Notes under the pieces: model-generated
Told to the model about the DNA's origin: nothing
What the model saw: the letters and a program-made list of their open reading frames with translations, nothing else
Database searches by the model: none
Translations under genes and position numbers: made by a program
In this document: one piece after another, positions 61,201 through 64,000 of the stretch
Layout: every line of letters begins with the position of its first letter
Numbering within the stretch: the stretch's first letter is position 1
Assembly (NCBI GenBank): GCA_024734555.1
Contig: JANPWX010000038.1
Location: forward strand, 915,102 to 979,101
DNA length: 64,000 bases
Direction of reading: 5' to 3'
Source: Trochalopteron elliotii
Lineage: Eukaryota; Chordata; Aves; Passeriformes; Leiothrichidae

Positions 61201-63747
61201 ACAAAAAGCATAAACCAAAATTTTCACCTAAAACGTCGACTGGATCCACATTCAGGAGTAAAACCCAGTCTCAGCACCACTCATGAAAACAATAAAAGAG
61301 GTTCTCAAATACATTTAGGACCTTTTAAATGCTAGAAATGAAATGACATTAGCTTCAAGTTCAGCAAGAGCATTTTTCAGCAAAACATTATTTGAGTCAG
61401 CCTTTTAGAGCATGCTCATTTGACAAGGCTGTAACAAGAGGCAAGGCTCAGCCTCACTTGGATGAGCTTTACAAAGCCTTAACAAGCTAGTTTGTTAAAG
61501 AAAAAAGTTCAAAGGTCAGCCATGGAAAAAAATACATAGAACAAACTAGCATATAACACAGAAAAACACATGGAGAATATCAAATACAAGGTTTTACCTG
61601 CATGACTAGATGTTGTTATTCCTGTAACATTAGCTTTCTTTGCCTCATGAAGAGGAGGGTGATCTTTATATATTTAGTATCTATTTCTTTTCAAGCTGTC
61701 CCATAAATCCGTTGTAAGGTGACAGTACTGACAATCACAAGACAGCACAAACAATCGTTTGATTTTCTCCTATACACAAGCATATATGTGTGTATGGTGT
61801 GTATATATATATTCTTCAAACTTTTAAACAAAACACTGCTCTGGAGCTTGTGACAACTTAGTAAAAAGCATTTATAAACTGAAGCACAACAGGTATTTTT
61901 CAATGCTAAAACTGTGTACCTGATACCAGATGCTTATGAAAGATCCCATCTATAGCTTGTTCAGTAGAACTGAGAACTTGGTGAATGAAAAATGCTGAAA
62001 ACATCTGAAAAGCCATTTATAAGCTCTAGAAACACTGTGATTTCAGTGGATTTTCCTAAGCAATAGGGAAAATAAGTGTAACCAGCAACAATGTGACAAC
62101 CAAGTCACTTCAGAGTAATTAGCTGCTCTTAAAGTTTGCAGGTAAGGACAGGTTCACAAATGACTCATAGAAACCTGAGGCTGACTTGTCTGTAAAATTA
62201 AATTCAGGTGTTTTACTATGGGGACACTCTTATTTAGCTTAGAATACTCTCATTAAAGTTTTGCACCTCTTTTTTTTTTTAGCAGTTTTTTTAACCAATG
62301 TTTGTTCCTTATGAACGGCTTTTTCCCCATTCTTATTACCAATTTCGGCAAGGATGGTAAGGAAAGACAATTTTTAACGGTGAACGTAAAAGGCAAGGGG
62401 AGGAACGCAAGCAAGGTCAGCACATGGTGAGGCAGCCAACCTTCTCTGGTGACTGTCAGGCACAAGTATCAGTCCCAGCACTCAGGAGCTGCTTCCTCTG
62501 CAGCTCCTGAGCACAATTCAGCGAGCCCAATTCCTCAAGCGCAATTCCTCCTCCAAGAGTGCGGGACATCCAGCAGGCATGAGGCACAGAGCAGGAGATA
62601 ACATTCCTATGGAATGTCTGGATGGACAACACACACTGTAAACTTTGTGTGTATGCAGGGTGAAGCAATGTCCTCACAGCCCATCTCTAAATAACCCCAA
62701 AAAACAGAGCAGTTCCTCACTCTGGCCAGAGAAGAGATCTAGGCAGATGAAAGGGCTGGCTGAAAAGACCTGGGTGCTAAAAAGTGGCACCTGTTTGGTA
62801 AGACACAGAATCAGCTTTTAAAGGTCTCTCCCACTTTCATCCCCTTCTCCCATAAAAACTTACAGAACAGTGTTTTCTTTACTGTTAATAAAATCTGACT
62901 GGAAATAAGTCTGCTGTGACAAAGCTACTTATTCACATTCCCCAGAAACATCCCATGCTCAACATGGGATCTTGGATCCAAACTTCCAGTTGATAGTCAA
63001 TTCATTCTGTTTCAGAGTGCTATTCATTTCTCCCTCAGCAACACCAGAAAGACCCAAACACTCCAGGCATGAAGCACAACAGCAGTATTTCCAATTCTGC
63101 CACTTCCTGAAATGCAGCAGGAGGAACCAGCTTGAGTAACCCCAGCAGCAGCAGGGTCTACCCCTGGAGGGAACAAGCAATCCTAATGCCAATGGAGAAA
63201 CACGAGATGTAGCTTCTATGAACCAATGATAGCTTGTCCTTTAGCAAGTCCAGATTAAACTCACTTTAATGTGAATTTTGTAAATGATGTTCAGGTTACA
63301 GCCAGGCTGAAGCAAAGATTGAAAGTACTTACATTAATTAAACAAAATCACTTTTTAGTAGAGTAATTCTGCACTCCTAGGAAGAAAAATATAATAAGAA
63401 TTTGATAGCAATAGGAGGCTATAAATCAAGAGCACAGAGAATTGAAACTCATCCCACAATGATTTAATTAACTCAGTGGTATTCTTCTAATACAAAAATG
63501 CTATTAAATTCCTACTGACATTTCCCCCTGTTTAGGAAATGGAACAAAACTGTATCTGCAAGCTCTGGCACAATGCAAGAACATTCCATTACCAAAACAA
63601 TGAACTAACTCCAAGTTCTTTCTTCCCCATACATCCACACACAAACACCACCTAAGTGAAAATGGACATTTCAAATAGATGTCCACTTTTATCGTGGGCA
63701 CAGGTCACTGTCGAGGAAATTAAAACAAGTCAAAAGAATCCTCTTAC

Positions 63748-63990
63748 CTGCTCTGAATGAACAGCATTCCTCTTCACACTTAAGCAACAACTGTGCTGAT
63801 GGGTTGGAATGGAACAAACTGAACACTGCCTTTGCCTCCCATCCCTAGAAGTAGATGCCAGCAAGCAAGCAAAAACTTGGGTGTCTTCCCAGTCCTGCAC
63901 TCCATACGTCCAGGGATCCACCAGCAGCTCAGCTGCAGGTGCCAGCACAGCTCTGCCACAGCTCACCTCAGGAAGGACCTGGTGGTCAGC
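63748..63990 (-). other. exon-like open segment with strong donor
   Basis: On the minus strand a frame stays open for 81 codons without a Met and ends phase 0 at GAGCAG|GTAAGAG (donor 63741-63747). An acceptor-like CACCAG precedes it near 63980. The phase would allow splicing onto the GRB10 RA exon. The peptide (for example DWEDTQVFACLLAST) does not resemble the known GRB10 N-terminus. It could be a 5' leader exon, an exon of a bird-specific isoform, or chance. Confidence 0.2.
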
Positions 63991-64000
63991 TCACCTACCA

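Larger units (their letters stand above)
55089..63747. other. upstream or 5'-intronic GRB10 DNA, no gene recognised
   Basis: AT-rich single-copy DNA. Seen here are the homeobox/GATA inverted repeat at 55467, the nested duplication at 58165, a TA-rich run at about 61801-61812 and a T-run at 62269-62280. No convincing exon was found, apart from the exon-like segment beyond 63748. Confidence 0.55.

Noticed and set aside
61612..61683. Exon-like minus-strand peptide ending at a GTAAAA donor near 61600
   Set aside because: About 23 plausible codons precede the donor, but a stop lies just upstream and no acceptor was found. There is no match to GRB10.

Overview
The window is vertebrate nuclear DNA, almost certainly from a bird. 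It is AT-rich and intron-dominated. It carries five CR1 LINE fragments, typically 3'-anchored, and one solo LTR of a type widespread in birds. Its only recognisable protein gene has the exon/intron structure of a vertebrate adaptor gene. The species cannot be named from the sequence.

The central feature is GRB10 (growth factor receptor-bound protein 10) on the minus strand. Twelve consecutive coding exons lie between 41788 and 20437. All have AG/GT boundaries and compatible phases, giving 428 codons that run from the start of the Ras-associating (RA) domain through the PH, BPS and SH2 domains to the stop. A 3' UTR of about 3 kb, carrying a CA/UG microsatellite, probably follows to a poly(A) signal near 17450. 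The mammalian N-terminal exons (proline-rich region) were not found, so they are either outside the window or too divergent to see. About 0.9 kb upstream of the RA exon, a CpG island with an unsequenced gap (Ns 43158-43551) contains a short candidate first exon. It would encode 15 residues and ends in the correct phase and with a good donor to splice onto the RA exon, predicting a 443-residue short GRB10.

Layout, left to right. 1-17430 is sequence downstream of GRB10, with three CR1 fragments and an orphan CpG island at about 11450-12500, possibly the promoter of a leftward neighbour. 17430-20436 is the inferred 3' UTR. 20437-41788 holds the GRB10 exons and introns. The largest intron contains a 265-bp imperfect palindrome and an unidentified, possibly decayed open frame. 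42653-43700 is the CpG island and alternative first exon. 43700-64000 is upstream or 5'-intronic DNA with a solo LTR, a long CR1 fragment, a CpG-enriched single-copy patch at about 51.65-52.06 kb, and a paired-homeobox/GATA hairpin at 55.47 kb.

The most interesting points are the internal CpG-island promoter with its in-phase mini-exon, which suggests an avian short GRB10 lacking the N-terminal region, and the large near-symmetric palindrome at 40026-40290, which resembles an ancient repeat or exapted regulatory hairpin.
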